From NCBI GenBank assembly GCA_010909725.1, contig JAACMV010000001.1, positions 841,533 through 905,532 of the forward strand: 64,000 nucleotides of DNA, given 5' to 3'. Below are positions 29,730 to 41,500 of the stretch, piece after piece; within the stretch, counting starts at the first letter, position 1, and each line of letters opens with the position of its first letter. This stretch comes from Picochlorum sp. 'celeri'. Its lineage: Eukaryota > Chlorophyta > Trebouxiophyceae. The notes under the pieces are model-generated. The model was given only the letters and a program-made list of their open reading frames with translations, searched no databases and had not been told where the DNA came from. The position numbers were made by a program, and so were the translations under genes.

Positions 29730-30749
29730 CTATTGCAGATTATTTTCTCCAAAATTGGAACCAAGATCCTGAGACACCAAGGTTTTCAAGTTGAAATTCA
29801 GCAACTCGTTGTTGGCTCCAAGCACCTGCAGGACGTATGGAGGCTGCAACGGAATGTTATCTCTCCCATCGCTCCTTACACTCCAAAATCCGTCATTTCC
29901 TAATTGAAGCACAATACCATTGATTCGAACGCCCCTCACGGGGACTTTGGTATTCGATAAATTGATCCCGAGATACTTTTTTGACAAGTTTGGAGAAGTG
30001 AGGAGTTTGATGGAACCTGTGACAAGGTCACCACATGGTACGAGGTCAAACGCAGCCGTCACAATTGGATTAATATCTGGATCCACCAATGTCAATTCTG
30101 TATATCCAGATATAGAAGCCACAATATCATTTGTCTCACAGTCGCTGCATTCATCGACAATCATGAATGTTCTGTTAGCATTCAGTGCTCTTTGGCCACA
30201 GATGGTGTCTGTACAATATACATTGGCGCAAAGCCCGCACGCCCTAGCCCCCGCAAATAAATCTTTTGATACGGCAATATGATTCTTTGTAATGTACGGA
30301 TTCATATACCCCATACCACAGGCCATTTCAACCCCATCATATACACCAACCGATCTTCTATAGTTGATCTTCATCAGGCCATTGCGCTTCTCTTTAAAGC
30401 TTGGAATCTTGGCAACGGTGTCCGCAGGTAATGATTTTATAAAAGAAGAAGATGATCCACCTATGGGATAAACAATCGAGATGAGGCTCCCCTGCTCTGT
30501 CACAAGCTGCTGATGATTCTGAGCATGCTCCATTTCTGTCGAATTGCTCTTCTCCAGTGCAGTCTCTCGAAGCTGCTCAAATTGCTCATCACTCGCCGGT
30601 GACAATGTGGGACTCTTTTCTGGAATTTTATTGTTAGAAGTCGCAGACGAAAATGTTGCCGAGGCCTCAAGCAGCGCATTGCTCGCCAGAATGAAAAGGC
30701 AGCACCACACGACTGCTGCTGCTCCTGGTGGCTTGCTGGTGCGTGACAT
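29730..30749 (-). CDS. Secreted expansin-like protein A
   Basis: 339 residues from the ATG at 30749, which starts a signal peptide (AAAVVWCCLFILASNALLEASA); an in-frame ATG at 30776 is less suitable. A Ser-rich stretch of about 115 residues is followed by an RlpA-like double-psi beta-barrel: CGMGYMNPY, ACGLCANVYC, and FMIVDECSDCETNDI with the conserved Asp (expansin domain 1). A C-terminal beta-sandwich (VPVRGVRINGIVLQLG) corresponds to expansin domain 2. In plants expansins loosen cellulose-matrix contacts without hydrolysis. It is divergent from expansin-like B, sharing about 660 bp of promoter. Confidence 0.85.
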   Translation of the reverse strand: MSRTSKPPGAAAVVWCCLFILASNALLEASATFSSATSNNKIPEKSPTLSPASDEQFEQLRETALEKSNSTEMEHAQNHQQLVTEQGSLISIVYPIGGSSSSFIKSLPADTVAKIPSFKEKRNGLMKINYRRSVGVYDGVEMACGMGYMNPYITKNHIAVSKDLFAGARACGLCANVYCTDTICGQRALNANRTFMIVDECSDCETNDIVASISGYTELTLVDPDINPIVTAAFDLVPCGDLVTGSIKLLTSPNLSKKYLGINLSNTKVPVRGVRINGIVLQLGNDGFWSVRSDGRDNIPLQPPYVLQVLGANNELLNFNLKTLVSQDLGSNFGENNLQ

Positions 30750-31410
30750 TATGATGAGGCACGCATGCAGGTACAAATTCGAATGCTAGCACCGTATATA
30801 CACAAAATTTGACACATACAAGTATAATGTATTGGTGCTGAATGCTTGTCATTTGATCGCTCCTTGTTTTCATATGGGCATTTTTCTGGGAATTCCCAAA
30901 CATCCACTGCATCGAGGAATCACATAGATTCTGCCTATCGATTAGGCCTCCCATGGGCTACTCTTGTTCTGACAGATGTACAGTATATATTATGAAGAAG
31001 AAAAGATTCTCTCTCATGAGGCACCGATAGGTTGCGTCGTTCCATAAACAAAGTGCCATGGATGTATGTGAGTGGAGAGAGTGGGTACTCTCTCTACTCA
31101 TTCGCGACAGTATGATTTGGCATCGTTCTGGATCACTATTGTCGTTCAAATAACGGTAACTGATTGTGACAAAAACATTTCCCACGTGTCGTCTTGGACG
31201 GGGATACGTCGCGAGTGAATCCCATCCATGGAGCCCTTTGATGGGGCATGACCGTCGATACCATGCATGGGCCCATGCATGGTGTTGCATGGGACGGTCC
31301 CAGGCAGACTCCATATCATTTCCCGAATGGTATCCCAATACATGCCTCCACGCATACCCTGGTATGACATTCTTAAAAGAAGAAAAGGAAAAGTAACTGG
31401 ATATCGCACA
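30750..31410. other. Shared promoter region of expansin-like A and B
   Basis: 661 bp, no gene. A perfect 24-bp palindrome lies at 31260-31283. Purine-rich AAAGAAGAAAAGG precedes the start of expansin-like B. Confidence 0.6.
31260..31283. repeat. Perfect 24-bp palindrome in the expansin promoter
   Basis: Half-site ACCATGCATGGG followed by its exact complement. The half-site contains CATGCATG, an RY-like (CATGCA) element read twice in each direction. Confidence 0.85.
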
Positions 31411-32403
31411 ATGTCGCGTATCGGTCTTGTTGGTCTCCTTGTGGGGCTTTTGTGTGTAGGAATTGCCAATGCTCAGAACTCTGCTGCCAATGCCTTCTCA
31501 GCGGCAGCAGCAGGAAGTGTTGAAGTGGCTGGTACCACAGGAAGTAACTTCAAACTGACCCCTCAAGATCAAGCGCTGTTGGATGGATTTTTCGCACCTG
31601 AAGAAACCAATAGTGATATTTTCGACCCAAACAGCAGCACACAGACATATGGTCTTGCTCCCATCTTTACCAGCAAGGGACCAGACCGCAAGTCCAGACT
31701 GGAATATCCAAGTATTGGCACAGTCGGATACGGAATGGAGCCAATGAAGAGTTATGGTGGAGTTGGACTTTCTTGCGGTTTTGGATACGTTGATGAATAC
31801 TTCAGGGGACGTTTTGTGGCCATTGGAAAGTCATTCTACAACCAGGGATTCACTTGTGGGCGTTGCATAGAGATTCAGTGTGATGATGTCTCGTGCGAGG
31901 AACCAGGAAGAACTGCAGTCGCGCAAGTCGTCGATCTCTGTGGTGAATGCTTCGATGGAGACATGACCGTCTCTGGAAGCTTATTCAAAGAGATTGTTGG
32001 TAGAGACCCAAACCCAAATCCATCGGTGTCCCTTTCCTGGAGGTTTACAGACTGCAGCCCGTACATCAATACCACAATCAAAATGCTCGTCAAACCCGGA
32101 GGATCTGCGTATTATCAGGCTTTGAATTTCGCAAATGCACGAGTACCCATCCTTGCTGTCCAGGTGAATGGAGACAGGTTGCGCCATGAGACAAACAACT
32201 TCTGGAGCTGGAATCCAACAGGAGGTGCAATCAACCCACGTGGACCTTTCGATATCGCAGTATTGGGCGCGAACAGACAGGTTATCAGAGTCCGTCTGCC
32301 ATCCTTGAGAAGCACTGATCTCAAAGTTCAGTTTGCAGCGCCCGCACCACAAGAGAAATCAAACAAATCTCCAAAACCAAATACTAGCAGCAAGACTCCA
32401 TGA
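31411..32403 (+). CDS. Secreted expansin-like protein B
   Basis: 330 residues from the ATG at 31411, start of a signal peptide (MSRIGLVGLLVGLLCVGIANA); an upstream in-frame ATG at 31267 falls in promoter-like sequence. The RlpA-like barrel has LSCGFGYVDEYF, FTCGRCIEIQC, and VVDLCGECFDGDM with the conserved Asp, then LSWRFTDC. The second domain has YYQALNFANARVPILAVQVN and NNFWSWNPTGG with exposed aromatics that could contact a polysaccharide. The C-terminal tail is Lys/Pro/Ser-rich. TGTAA is at 32471-32475. Confidence 0.87.
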   Translation: MSRIGLVGLLVGLLCVGIANAQNSAANAFSAAAAGSVEVAGTTGSNFKLTPQDQALLDGFFAPEETNSDIFDPNSSTQTYGLAPIFTSKGPDRKSRLEYPSIGTVGYGMEPMKSYGGVGLSCGFGYVDEYFRGRFVAIGKSFYNQGFTCGRCIEIQCDDVSCEEPGRTAVAQVVDLCGECFDGDMTVSGSLFKEIVGRDPNPNPSVSLSWRFTDCSPYINTTIKMLVKPGGSAYYQALNFANARVPILAVQVNGDRLRHETNNFWSWNPTGGAINPRGPFDIAVLGANRQVIRVRLPSLRSTDLKVQFAAPAPQEKSNKSPKPNTSSKTP

Positions 32404-32856
32404 TTGATCGCTGAGACTGATCCTTTAGTATTGTAGTACCCGTGAATATGCCGTGATATCTGCTTATTTTTGTAACAGACGACTGATTCATTCATCGGAA
32501 TATATATGGTACCACATCTATGTGGCGACCAGACTCTGAGAGTGGATCCACTCCGAGATGGGTTCTTCTTGGACGACCCAATCGTCGTATCGCTCCAAGA
32601 AAATTTTGAGTAGATGCTCCAGTTTTCTGGGCAATCACATATCACAGAAGAAAGAGAGCGCAGGATAGTCGATAAAACAACGGAATTTTTTCTTGTGCCG
32701 CTTTGACGCGCTACGAGAGATTCCAAAGGGGAAGAAAGAACACGTGGGCAGTAGCAGCAACGCGTCCCAGGCACGTTGCACTTGCTGGACAGCCGCATAT
32801 CTCTTCTTGAGTGGCTTTGGAGCTCTTACAAGTCTCTCGAAATCCCATTCATCATC
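32404..32856. other. Spacer between expansin-like B and C
   Basis: 453 bp, no gene seen. Holds the 3' flank of B and the promoter of C. The frame of C is open upstream to 32776 without signal-peptide character. Confidence 0.5.
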
Positions 32857-34648
32857 ATGAAATTGTCATATCTGCATGGCTTTGTTGCCAGTGTGGCCTA
32901 TCTACTTGTTTTGAGCAGCTGTGCTGTGTTTGGCCAGGAACCAGAGAACCCCCTTGTCTCGGCGAATCTCGTCGTGAGTTACGGAGAATCTATCGACAAT
33001 AATTTTGTGAAAGGATTAGAGTGTGGATTGGAAGGCATCAGTCAGTATTTCACGGTTAGCATTGCAGGTATTGATCTGGCAACATTTGGAGAGGAAGCAT
33101 GCGCTCAGTGTATTGAAATATCCTGTAGCAACCCGGAGGATTGCGCAGGTAGTGCTCTCCCAAGTGTTATAGCTGCTGTTTTGGATGGTTCTGAGTCTCC
33201 TGATGTTATCCAAGTGAATTCCTTCCTTGGAAGAAGGTTGACAGGTTTGCCTCTGAGGGTGGGTAGTGAGCCAATACCAGTTGAATGGAGATTTGTGAAT
33301 TGTAGCTCAGTTGCTGGGGATATCTTTGCTCCTGAGCCACCACCGTTTGTGGAGGCACCTACTGTTGAAGTGGAGGACATTTCTCAACCTGCTCCCGAGC
33401 CGGTGGCTGAGCCAGTGCCAGAACCTATTCCTGAACCAGTGCAAAAACCTGTTTCTGAGCCTGTGCCTGAACCAATGTTAGAACCAGCTCCAGCCCTTGA
33501 GCCCATCCCAGAGCCAGTGCCAGAACCTGCATCTCAGCCAGTGCTTGAGCCAGTGCCAGAACCAGCCCCTGAGCCTGTTTCCGAGCCTGTGCCTGAACCA
33601 ATGTTAGAACCAGCTCCAGCCCCTGAGCCCATCCCAGAGCCAGTGTCAGAACCTATTCCTGAGCCTGCTCCAAAACCAGCTCCTGAACCAGTGCCAGAAC
33701 CTATTCCTGAGCCTGCTACTGAACCAGCACCTCAGCCTGCTTCTGAGCCTGTGCCTGAACCAATGTTAGAACCAGCTCCAAAACCAGCTCCAGCCCCTGA
33801 GCCCATCCCAGAGCCAGTGCCTGATTCACAACCGTCATTTATTGTGAGACCGGTTTCAACTCCTGCATCAGAGGATGGTGGTATGGCATCCCCAGCAATG
33901 GAGACCACTCCTGTCGGGGAGATCCAAGACTTCAATGACCCATTTGCTTTTCAATCCTCTGCCTCTCTGGGTCAATTCAGTAATAGACTGGGAAAGGGGG
34001 CATGTGAGTTCTCAGAAGCTACAAAAATTCCACCAAGCCAGTGGGCAGCAGTAAACTTTTTTAATTTCCAAGGCATGCATAGTTTCAAGCCTTGTGGGAT
34101 CTGTGCAGAAGTCTCGTGTGCAAATGCAGGTGACTGTGGCGGGGAGAACAACTCAATTGACATCATGTTTGTTGATGATTGTGGAAGCTGCGGTGGCAAT
34201 GATATTCTACTGAGTGCGCAAGGATACCAGAAATTAGGTGTCACATCGATTGAAAGGCAAGTACCAATCAAATTGAGTTTAAAGCCTTGCGAGACAGCAG
34301 ATGCAGGTATATTCATGTCTGTCTTAACAGATAGTCAATATTATCACAGAATATCATTCTCTGGACTCAGGGTACGCTTGTTTATTTGAATTTGATTCAT
34401 GCACTCACAGGGAAATATTGCAAATGCTAAAATGAATTCCTTACTCCGATTCTATGCAGGAGCCCATCGTCGAGGCACGCATTAATGGCCTGTTCTCAAC
34501 AACAAATCAGAATGGCCAATTCGAGTTTTACGGTGATTTGGAAAAGGCAGTGGCACCTTTCAAGGTGCAATTGAGATCTTCCACAGGTAAAGTAATCACT
34601 GCATACTTGGACTATTTGTATAGCCAGCCCCTTTTTGTTCAGTTTTAA
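32857..34648 (+). CDS. Secreted double-barrel expansin-like protein C with Pro-Glu linker
   Basis: Exons 32857-34371 and 34460-34648 (donor GTACGC, acceptor TGCAG), 567 residues. Signal peptide [20 protein letters not shown]. The first RlpA-like barrel (about residues 45-150) has GLECGLEG and [12 protein letters not shown]; the catalytic-type Asp remains in VLDGSES but the neighbouring Cys residues are gone. Next comes a linker of about 150 residues of PEPVPEP/PEPIPEP repeats. The second barrel is better conserved: [37 protein letters not shown]-terminal beta-sandwich ([21 protein letters not shown]) is interrupted by the intron. Two barrels joined by a stiff arm could bridge wall polymers. 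The stop is 16 bp from the XPB stop. TGTAA at 34650-34654. Confidence 0.85.
33388..33825 (+). repeat. Degenerate in-frame Pro-Glu repeat (PEPV/PEPI units)
   Basis: About 35 units, with longer duplicated segments such as [13 protein letters not shown] seen three times. More diverged than the Glu-Pro repeat at 16033-16242, but of the same type. Confidence 0.85.
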
Positions 34649-34664
34649 ATGTAAACTCAAGTAA

Positions 34665-37340
34665 TCATTTCAATTTTCTTAGTTTTGAAAGCTTCCCTCC
34701 TCCGATTGGCTTTTTGCCTGTCGTTTTTTTCGTTGAATATTCCATGTATGTCATGCCCTTTGCACCAGACAAGGCTGCCATACTGCCAATAGACCGCTTG
34801 CTGCTGGTTTGCTTGATGTGCGCCTCAATCGCATCTGTCTGCTCTATTACTTCATTCGCAGCCTCTGTTTCTGATGCATGAAGAACTGCAGCCAGTAAAT
34901 TTATTTGATCATCGCGATCGGTTAGCATCAAATGATCGTCATCAGATGCCCCTCCGCTCTCAAGCAATGTTGGAATGACTTTGTAGGAATACCCCTGATC
35001 AATCAGAAACTGCTGTCTCTTGGCAGTGAAATAAACTTCTCGAGTATCATTCGAGACCAGAGTATAAAAGAAAGCATCAAAGTCTTCCAGACCTGTGCCT
35101 GCTCTGGACTTTTTCTTGCGCAAGATTCTACCGAGGCGCTGTGCCTCTTGTCGCCGTGATCCAGCATGGCTGGAAACTTGTATAAGAACATTTGCTTCCG
35201 GTATATCCAGGGAATTATCTCCGACCTTCGATAAAAAGATCGTATTCACTGCTGGATTGGTCTTAAACGCGTGAAGAATTCGTGTCCTCTCTTGATGCCC
35301 AGTACCTCCGTACAAGAATGGCTTCTTCATTCTGACAGCATATTCCCTCAAGGCAAACAAATTGTCTGAAAACACAATGATTTTATCCCCTCGGGCCTCA
35401 TGATACCTCACCAAATAGTCACAAGCTCTTGCTTTATTAGGATTCATAACGAACAATAACTGTTTTTGACTCGCTGTCCTCTCAGGCTTGAGGTACTCCC
35501 TGAGAAACTCTGGCGTCATGGGGCACCATACCTCTGCACACTGCACATTAGCAATGTGGCCATTTTTCGTCAAATCTAACCAATTAGCCTCATACAATTT
35601 TGGACCTATCAAAAAATTCAAGTCCGTGATCAACTGGTCCTCTCGAACAAGAGTCGCGGTCAGCCCAAGCTTGCAATGTGCCTTCACAATGCCTAGAACC
35701 TTTCGGAACATTTGTGCAGGAACAACATGCACTTCATCCAGCAAAATCAATCCCCATTCCCTACTCATAATTTCATCCATTATTCTCTCACTCTCTACTG
35801 ATCTTTTTCCAGAGTACGCAACCATCGTGTAAGTAGTAATGCATACGCCTGCGCCCTCTCCTTTCAACCATTCATGCTTGTCACTTGTGAACAGGCACAC
35901 CTGATCTTCCCTCAAAGTGGTCCACAGCTGAAATTGATACTTCCATTGATCTACCGACACCGAATTTGTACACAAACAAAGACAAGACTTTTTTATACGA
36001 GCAGCAGCAGACACGCCGACCAAAGACTTACCGGCGCCACAAGGAAGGACAATGATACCAGATCGCGCCCGAGAGTTTCCAAACATCTTGCTCAAAGACT
36101 TTTCCTGATATGAACGATGCTTCACATGCGGCTTCAAATCAATAGACAATGTTGGATTATTCGAGTCTCCCTTGAAATCATACTCTTCCAACATGGGATA
36201 ATTCAGGCCACCTGGTAAACAGCGGGACTTTACATTCTCCACCTTGCTTGCTCGCACCTCGAAAGCATGCATTTCCTTATCCGGATCTTCAATCTCTGCC
36301 GCCTCGTCATCGCCGTCTAAACCTAATTCTTCCTCCAAATCTTTCTCCTGTCCCCCGGCATCGTCATGGTCCGTGAGCTCGATCCTTTCTACTGCAGCCA
36401 ATCTATCAACCGCCCGATCCTTGAGAGCCTTGCTCTTCAAAAACTCATCCAACACAGCATCAGCATCCTTTGCCCCTCCCACAGGCCTGTCCTCATCCCT
36501 CACCATTCGTGCATCTCTAATCACATCATCCTTTAACAACCTTCTCAGGATATGAGGATCAGGAGATTCCACCATGAATCTATTATTCTTCAACACCAAC
36601 TTGACCTTTCCATAATTCTCTGTCGACTCTCGAATAAACCATCGAATATCCGACGGCATTTTTGCTTTTGACAACCTATCCAAAACCGATATAATCGTTG
36701 TTGTATCCAAGCCAATAGAAACTGCCGCATATAAACTATGGGGAGTCAGGACATACTCGTGTATACACTCTGGACGAGACACAGGTTCTGCTATTGCAAT
36801 CAAAAAATCATATGCTTGCTTGTAGACTGGACTAAACGTTTCCAGAAATATCCTTCCATCAGGACAGACCCATAATGGTCTATTATAATGATCGGCCTTC
36901 AAATCAAGCTGAGAAAAATCATGAAATTCCGTGTCCTCTGCTCCAAGCACATATGCCCCTTCTTCCGCATCTCGATCAGAATCAAAGTCTTCCTCCAAAT
37001 CATAATCCTCGTCTTCAATCATGGCTGCCGTCCTTTTCCTCTCGGATTTCAATGCAGCAACACCAGTTGCACCCCTCAATGCGTTTTTCCGAGCTCCTTT
37101 CGATCGCTGTGCAGTCTTTCGAGTCACTGTCTTCTTCTTGGTGGTCTTCTTCACCTGAGGAATGTCGTCATCATCATCATACAGGTCCTCCTCATCGAAG
37201 TCCTCCTCCTCTTCCAACTCATCGCCATCTACCACAAAGTCATTATCACGAGCATCTTCTTCCTGAAGAGGGTCGTAATCCTCATCCTCATCGTCACGAG
37301 GCCTTCTCTGCCCACCCACCTTCAACTTGATATTGACCAT
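34665..37340 (-). CDS. XPB: TFIIH DNA helicase/translocase XPB
   Basis: 891 residues without introns. The 3'-5' DNA translocase of TFIIH, opening promoters and acting in nucleotide excision repair. Order: acidic N-terminus; damage-recognition-type region; Walker A LPCGAGKS (about residue 435); DEVH box in LILLDEVHVVPA (about 535); LGLTATLVRED; helicase C-terminal blocks IIVFSDNLFALREYA, NTIFLSKVGDNSLDIPEANVLIQ and SRRQEAQRLGRILR. It ends in a basic tail. The length is that of plant and animal XPB. It is tail to tail with expansin-like C. Confidence 0.97.
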   Translation of the reverse strand: MVNIKLKVGGQRRPRDDEDEDYDPLQEEDARDNDFVVDGDELEEEEDFDEEDLYDDDDDIPQVKKTTKKKTVTRKTAQRSKGARKNALRGATGVAALKSERKRTAAMIEDEDYDLEEDFDSDRDAEEGAYVLGAEDTEFHDFSQLDLKADHYNRPLWVCPDGRIFLETFSPVYKQAYDFLIAIAEPVSRPECIHEYVLTPHSLYAAVSIGLDTTTIISVLDRLSKAKMPSDIRWFIRESTENYGKVKLVLKNNRFMVESPDPHILRRLLKDDVIRDARMVRDEDRPVGGAKDADAVLDEFLKSKALKDRAVDRLAAVERIELTDHDDAGGQEKDLEEELGLDGDDEAAEIEDPDKEMHAFEVRASKVENVKSRCLPGGLNYPMLEEYDFKGDSNNPTLSIDLKPHVKHRSYQEKSLSKMFGNSRARSGIIVLPCGAGKSLVGVSAAARIKKSCLCLCTNSVSVDQWKYQFQLWTTLREDQVCLFTSDKHEWLKGEGAGVCITTYTMVAYSGKRSVESERIMDEIMSREWGLILLDEVHVVPAQMFRKVLGIVKAHCKLGLTATLVREDQLITDLNFLIGPKLYEANWLDLTKNGHIANVQCAEVWCPMTPEFLREYLKPERTASQKQLLFVMNPNKARACDYLVRYHEARGDKIIVFSDNLFALREYAVRMKKPFLYGGTGHQERTRILHAFKTNPAVNTIFLSKVGDNSLDIPEANVLIQVSSHAGSRRQEAQRLGRILRKKKSRAGTGLEDFDAFFYTLVSNDTREVYFTAKRQQFLIDQGYSYKVIPTLLESGGASDDDHLMLTDRDDQINLLAAVLHASETEAANEVIEQTDAIEAHIKQTSSKRSIGSMAALSGAKGMTYMEYSTKKTTGKKPIGGGKLSKLRKLK

Positions 37341-37934
37341 GACGACTCACCCTTTTCCCCGCGACCAATACACACCGCACGGGTTTTAATTCGTTGTAAA
37401 TAAATGGAATTCGTCTTCAGAGCTCTATGCGGCAATGTATACGTCAAAACTGCGAACTGCTTGAATCAACTTTTCCTTTACACAGACCGTATTGTCCTCA
37501 TTCTTTCATTCTCCCCACCGCCGGTACTACTTTAACAAATTTTCTTTGTCTTTATTAATTAATAACTACGAGGAAGAGTCCCACACCCATTGGCTCTGCA
37601 TCAGATACGCACCCAGCTTCCTTTTTAAAATGTTTTTAAAAACGTGCTCCATATACTGAATTCCTTAAACTGTCCTCGAAAGGAATTAGTACAATGTGCC
37701 ACCTGACTTCCGAAAACAAAAAAAGTTTCCCGCGTTGTCCTTCACATAACAGTTTCCTTGAACAAACTGAGCACCCACATATTTTTGAATATATAGAACG
37801 GTGAAAGGCTCGCCTAGAGAGCAACAGGGAGAGAAGAAGGAAAAGAACACATCCAGGTGCTTGAAATCATCCACCCCTCTGTGTCGAGCAGCGCTAGGCG
37901 GGGGTATAGTAGAGAGAACGATACGTCAATACAA
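37341..37934. other. Divergent promoter region between XPB and UBE2H
   Basis: 594 bp, no gene seen. Includes AT-rich runs and a TTTTTAAAA/TTTTTAAAAA pair near 37622-37641. No canonical TATA within 60 bp of the UBE2H start. Confidence 0.5.
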
Positions 37935-38525
37935 ATGGCTTCTTCAGCGAGTCCTAGCAAGCGGCGAGAGATGGATGTCATGAAACTCATGATGTCTGAC
38001 TTTCAGGTCGACCTTGTAGAGGACAATGTTTCTGATATGCACGTAGAGTTTCATGGCCCTCCTGATAGTCCGTACGAGGGAGGTGTTTGGAAGGTCCATG
38101 TAGAGTTGCCTGAAGCGTACCCGTATAAATCACCTTCGATTGGGTTTGTGAATAGAATATTTCATCCAAATATAGATGAGCAGGCTGGGAGTGTGTGCTT
38201 GGATGTGATCAATCAAACGTGGAGTCCCATGTTTGATCTTGTCAATGTGTTTCAGACATTTTTACCACAGTTGCTGTTGTATCCGAATCCATCGGATCCG
38301 TTGAATGGGGAAGCTGCAGCATTGCATATGAGGGATCCAGAGGCGTACAAGAGAAAGGTGATCGAGTATGTGAAAAAGTATGCGCAGCCGGATGATGTGA
38401 CGAGGTTGAACAGGACTGGTCAGTTGCCACAGGATGAAGATGGGAAGGAGGATGAGGATGAGTCAGATGGGTTCTTGTCATCAAGTGATGAGGATGAGGC
38501 CGGAGACATGGGCGATTTGCAGTAG
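37935..38525 (+). CDS. UBE2H: Ubiquitin-conjugating enzyme E2 H (plant UBC4/5/6-like)
   Basis: 196 residues from 37935 ([20 protein letters not shown]), the start that matches plant and animal UBE2H; an in-frame ATG at 37857 adds 26 unrelated residues. The core has [16 protein letters not shown] with the active-site Cys, [15 protein letters not shown] and [15 protein letters not shown]. The acidic tail ([13 protein letters not shown]...) is typical. Animal and yeast counterparts pair with the GID/CTLH E3 complex. TGTAA at 38559-38563 falls just before the convergent separase stop. Confidence 0.94.
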   Translation: MASSASPSKRREMDVMKLMMSDFQVDLVEDNVSDMHVEFHGPPDSPYEGGVWKVHVELPEAYPYKSPSIGFVNRIFHPNIDEQAGSVCLDVINQTWSPMFDLVNVFQTFLPQLLLYPNPSDPLNGEAAALHMRDPEAYKRKVIEYVKKYAQPDDVTRLNRTGQLPQDEDGKEDEDESDGFLSSSDEDEAGDMGDLQ

Positions 38526-38580
38526 CATTCGTATATATTCATTCAAGTACCATATGTATGTAAATCCAAACGTTAATGAA

Positions 38581-41500
38581 TTAGCGAAAATGAACTGGTA
38601 TTCCGTAGCATACTGGAGCTGCGCCAATGAGGTAGGGGAGTTTGCAGGCATGGCGAGATGTTTGTGTCACTTGGCCAATGGACATGTGCTGCCCCTTGCC
38701 GTCCTCTGAGGATGTCGTCGAGCAAGATGAGATGCATTTAGTGACAATTTCCTGACAGTACCTATCAATGTCTTTGTCAGTGACATCCCACAGGTTTCCT
38801 ATAACTGCTGGGCAGCCCGCAATGATGTAGGCAAGAATGACGCCAGATGCTTCATACAGTCCGTCACTGTTCCATCTCAATCTACCGCTGCTACAACCCA
38901 TCAGAAGAGAAGATGCACAAGTTTCTAACGAACGCAGGCGTGGAATAGGAATGTACTGCTCTCCAGCACCATGCCCACAATATATAAATAGATCCTTTTC
39001 CTGGAGAGCACAGGAGAGTTCTTGTGCATTAGGAGGTGAACCGGCCTTTCCTGTCCATCCCTTCAATTCTCTGAACCATTTCTCAAAAGTCTGTTGCGTT
39101 GACTTAAGATCACCTTCGGGATTGATTGCATAGTAGCACGAGTCTACAGAAACTGCTTCCTTTCGAGATTTTGCGTCGCAAAAAATTGGCAGGGAAGGCA
39201 GCCGATAAAATTCCCACAGGCCATCCTGAACGCAGGAAAATGAGCTCTCCCAAGGAAGGCACTGAACAGCATGGTCCAAAATTAAAGCGACAGGGATGCT
39301 ACTGCTGGATTCTAGACTATTGGGGTTGCTTGTACGCAATCGAGGGGCAGTCTTGACAGTATCCATCAGGGGAGTAACGGAAGCTGTTTCTTTTGCTGCT
39401 GTCCTAGGAGTCTTCCAGGCTCCTGCTACTGAGCCATTATGAGGTCCGAGTGCACGCCTCGGTCCTGGAGTGGCCATTGCATGCATCTGTGCCAGTCTAG
39501 ACTTGTGCTTTTTCTTTTTCACAGTTGTAGCAACCCCAGACTGTGCACCAACTGACTGCAAATTCCCTGGGGTTTCTGGAACTGTCTTGTGGCTATTTTC
39601 CTCTTCTTTGATGTGGAAACTTGAGAATTGATCTGATATATCGCCAACGTTGTCTGAGCGAAGAACTGTCACGAGTTCTGGAGACTTTGGAGCCTCATCT
39701 TTGAATGAGACTTTCCGACAGACAGAGTTCTCAGATGCTACCTTTCCAATATCTAGTTTACGAAAGACTGCGGCCAATGCATCACCTGACGAGATGTCGA
39801 GACAACCGTCCTGGCTCTTTGACTCGAGTGCCCTATTAATCATGCTAGATATAATCTCTAAATCTTTCCGGCCAAGTGATTGTCTCTCAAGTGATAAGAG
39901 GGCTGCCAGTAAACCAACTTCATCGTTTTCAACGCATTCTTTCTCTCCTTTTACGAAACTGACGTCCCTGAACAGGCATTTCCATGGACCAATCCAATCT
40001 GACTGAAGCTCTTGTAAGAGATTCTGCATGCTGTTGTCCAGGTCAACCCTTTCCTCCCACCAAATCCTTTGATCACGGGACCCTATGGATTGGGAGGAAA
40101 TGGATTTCATATTAGCATTACTGCGGTGGAGTATGTCTTGAAATTTATCCCTGAGCAGCTGAAGACTCCCACAGGACTTGGTGCCATGGAGCATCTGGAT
40201 TGGGTGATTGGATTCAACTTCAGGAGAGGGAATTTCAACCATTATTGGAATTTGACCTTTTCGTATTCTGTGTAACACTATCTTGTCTTTGAAAGTTTCC
40301 ATGCGTCCATAAATAGCACTGGAGTACACTGACACTCCACAGATGACAAGACTGGGCAGCTGCTCAAGCCAACTATATACCAACTGTTGGGCAACCAACT
40401 CCGTGTGCTCCATGCCTTTACCTTCTCTGATATCATGGCTAAAACCTCCAGTATTCGAATATCTTTCTGGAACTTGATAGACACCGTTTGGATCCTTTAG
40501 CAATTTCTGAAAATGTTTTGTCAAGCCTACCAACTCTTGTTGAAATTGAAGTGTTGCATTTGAGGACGAATGCAATAGTGCCGCAGAGGTATATCGATAT
40601 CCTCGTGAAGCACACATGGGAGCTAACAAAAGTCCAATGACTCGTTGGCAGAATGGAGATGGGCTCGCGTCATGATACAATGTCCACAGCATGCTCATAT
40701 CACCTTCAGACTCCCCATGCTGTGACACTTCTGCAGTCCAAAGCTGAGGACCCATCTTTTCGCGCCTTTTAAAGAACGATTGACTTAGTACCTGAGCTTG
40801 AAGCAATATGAGCTTATAAAAAGGCGTTCCCAACAAGAATGGGTGTGATGTGGAAGAGACTATGAGTTCCTTGCGGCTATCCAAATGCTTGAACACAAAA
40901 TCTGAGGATTTCTCATCAACCATAATGTTCAGCTCTTCCAGTGCACAAAACGCTCTTATTCGTTGTTCGTACCAACTATCGGTCTGTATCTCATCAAGAG
41001 ACTTTGTTGCTTGGAATATTTTCTGTGCCGCATCCTCAAAACGCAGCGACTTCCTATAACTCAACCCAGTGAGCGACTCAAGTTGTGCCTTCAAACAGAT
41101 GAAAACCGGGCCCACTCGCTGTCCACATGCGGTCACAATCTTGATAGATTTACTCTTGAGTTGATTAAATCTGCCAAAGTCGCCTCCGTCATAATACAAC
41201 TCTGCCAAAGACATGGAGAAGTATGCTGATGCCATCAAACAGCCAGCCAAACAAGCCTGCACACAAAAAGCCCCGAATGAGCATTCATCGAATTATGATA
41301 CAACATATGATATCTGAAGACGTACGTATTTCAGTCCCTCCTTGTAGGATTGGATAGCCTCATCGTACATTCCACAAGTGGCAAACAAGAATCCTAGCCA
41401 GGAGACAACACACAAGTGTCGAGAAATCAGTGACCACCATTGTCCTCCTGCTCCGTTACTCATCCCATAAATGCCTTCTCGTGCCACTGTCTTGAGAGAG

